Shown one piece after another: positions 63,659 to 64,000 of a stretch of DNA of 64,000 nucleotides. The DNA comes from Micromonospora sp. NBC_00421 (GTDB lineage: Bacteria; Actinomycetota; Actinomycetes; Mycobacteriales; Micromonosporaceae): contig NZ_CP107929.1 in assembly GCF_036017915.1 (NCBI RefSeq), forward strand, positions 4,592,001 to 4,656,000, written 5' to 3'. The number at the start of each line of letters is the position of its first letter. Position 1 is the first letter of the stretch. The notes beneath the pieces were generated by a model, which saw only the letters and a list, made by a program, of their open reading frames with translations, had not been told where the DNA came from and did not search any database. Position numbers and translations under genes: made by a program.

Positions 63659-64000
63659 TCACCTGCCGGCGCGGGCGCGGATCAGCTTCGGCAGCGCGGC
63701 CAGGCCGGTGACCGGCCGGAACTGCCGGGCGGCGGTGGCCAGGGCGGCGTACTCGTCGGCGGGCAGGTCGATCTCCGCGGCGGCGGCGTTGCGCTCCACC
63801 TGCTCCACGCTGGAGGCCCCGGGGATGGCCACCACGTTCGGGTGGTGCAGCAGGTAGGCCAGGGCGATCTGGCTGGGGGTGGCGTCGTGCGCGTCGGCCA
63901 CCTCCCGCAGGGTGCCGATCAGCGCCGCGCCGCGTTCCAGGTTCTCCGGCAGGAAGTACGGGTTGGCCCGGCGCACCGCCCCGGTGGGCGGGTGGGCCGC
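63659..64000 (-). CDS. Aldo/keto reductase, C-terminal part
   Basis: The frame is open to the window edge, so the start lies beyond base 64000. The visible ~113 residues are the C-terminal part of an AKR11/13-like reductase: ANPYFLPENLERGAAL, TPSQIALAYLLHHPNVVAIPGASSVEQVERN (the cofactor-binding IPGxSxxxxxxEN motif) and EYAALATA. It is convergent-distal to the AAA gene and unrelated to the reductase at 4904. Confidence 0.9.
   Translation of the reverse strand, partial: AAHPPTGAVRRANPYFLPENLERGAALIGTLREVADAHDATPSQIALAYLLHHPNVVAIPGASSVEQVERNAAAAEIDLPADEYAALATAARQFRPVTGLAALPKLIRARAGR

Overview
The window comes from a high-GC actinomycete chromosome, most likely a Micromonosporaceae such as Micromonospora. 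The evidence is the very GC-rich third codon positions, frequent GTG starts and ATGA/GTGA/TGATG gene overlaps, an actinobacterial tellurium-resistance (ter) operon, a TipA-type MerR regulator, and a tmsA-tmsB pair for 10-methyl branched fatty acids, which are typical lipids of that family. Taxonomy is inference; no rRNA or tRNA gene was seen.

Layout. 1-8.5 kb: end of an amino-acid permease, a membrane protein, an orphan ParA ATPase coupled to a SAP-like partner, a TM2 protein, a secreted endonuclease I, an aldo/keto reductase, an anchored protein, a secreted FN3 protein and a globin-like protein that lacks the haem ligand. 8.5-19.1 kb: an SF1-type ATPase followed upstream by a ten-gene ter stress operon on the minus strand (three terD, two terA-like, a DUF475/TerC-like membrane protein, telA, PRTase_2-TRSP, StiP-PELOTA and one unknown). 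19-25.6 kb: a gene-poor kilobase, a chimeric gene remnant, a large secreted GH2 beta-galactosidase with a ricin-type lectin tail, and a truncated phosphotransferase.

25.7-33.6 kb looks like a defence island: a PLD-nuclease/SF2 helicase/DUF3427 protein, an XRE regulator with its own palindromic operator, and a 1,433-residue SF1 helicase with a C-terminal Vsr/DUF559-type nuclease. 33.7-40.1 kb is mixed accessory DNA: VOC protein, APH-like kinase, TetR regulator with a large dyad operator, a frameshifted small ORF, Cys-rich YidD, and a short secreted RHS-core protein followed by a tiny membrane protein and a strong terminator (candidate toxin/immunity pair). 40.4-43.5 kb is a gluconate kinase/permease operon.

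43.6-51.4 kb: a lipoprotein, an ABM monooxygenase, a TipA-like regulator, a membrane GGDEF-EAL protein, an unknown protein coupled to a Cas4/RecB-like nuclease, and a zinc-ribbon protein next to an 18-unit array of 13-bp repeats. 52.2-64 kb: a HTH/SRPBCC pair, the tmsA-tmsB lipid operon, a lectin-like membrane protein, 24-bp tandem repeats, a divergent MFS/GlxA-type regulator pair, a MoxR-like AAA/VWA pair and the end of a second aldo/keto reductase.

The candidates most worth pursuing are the helicase/nuclease island, the mini-RHS module, the split ATPase/nuclease system and the haem-less globin. Starts were revised from the longest open frame wherever a better ribosome-binding site or coupling signal was visible.
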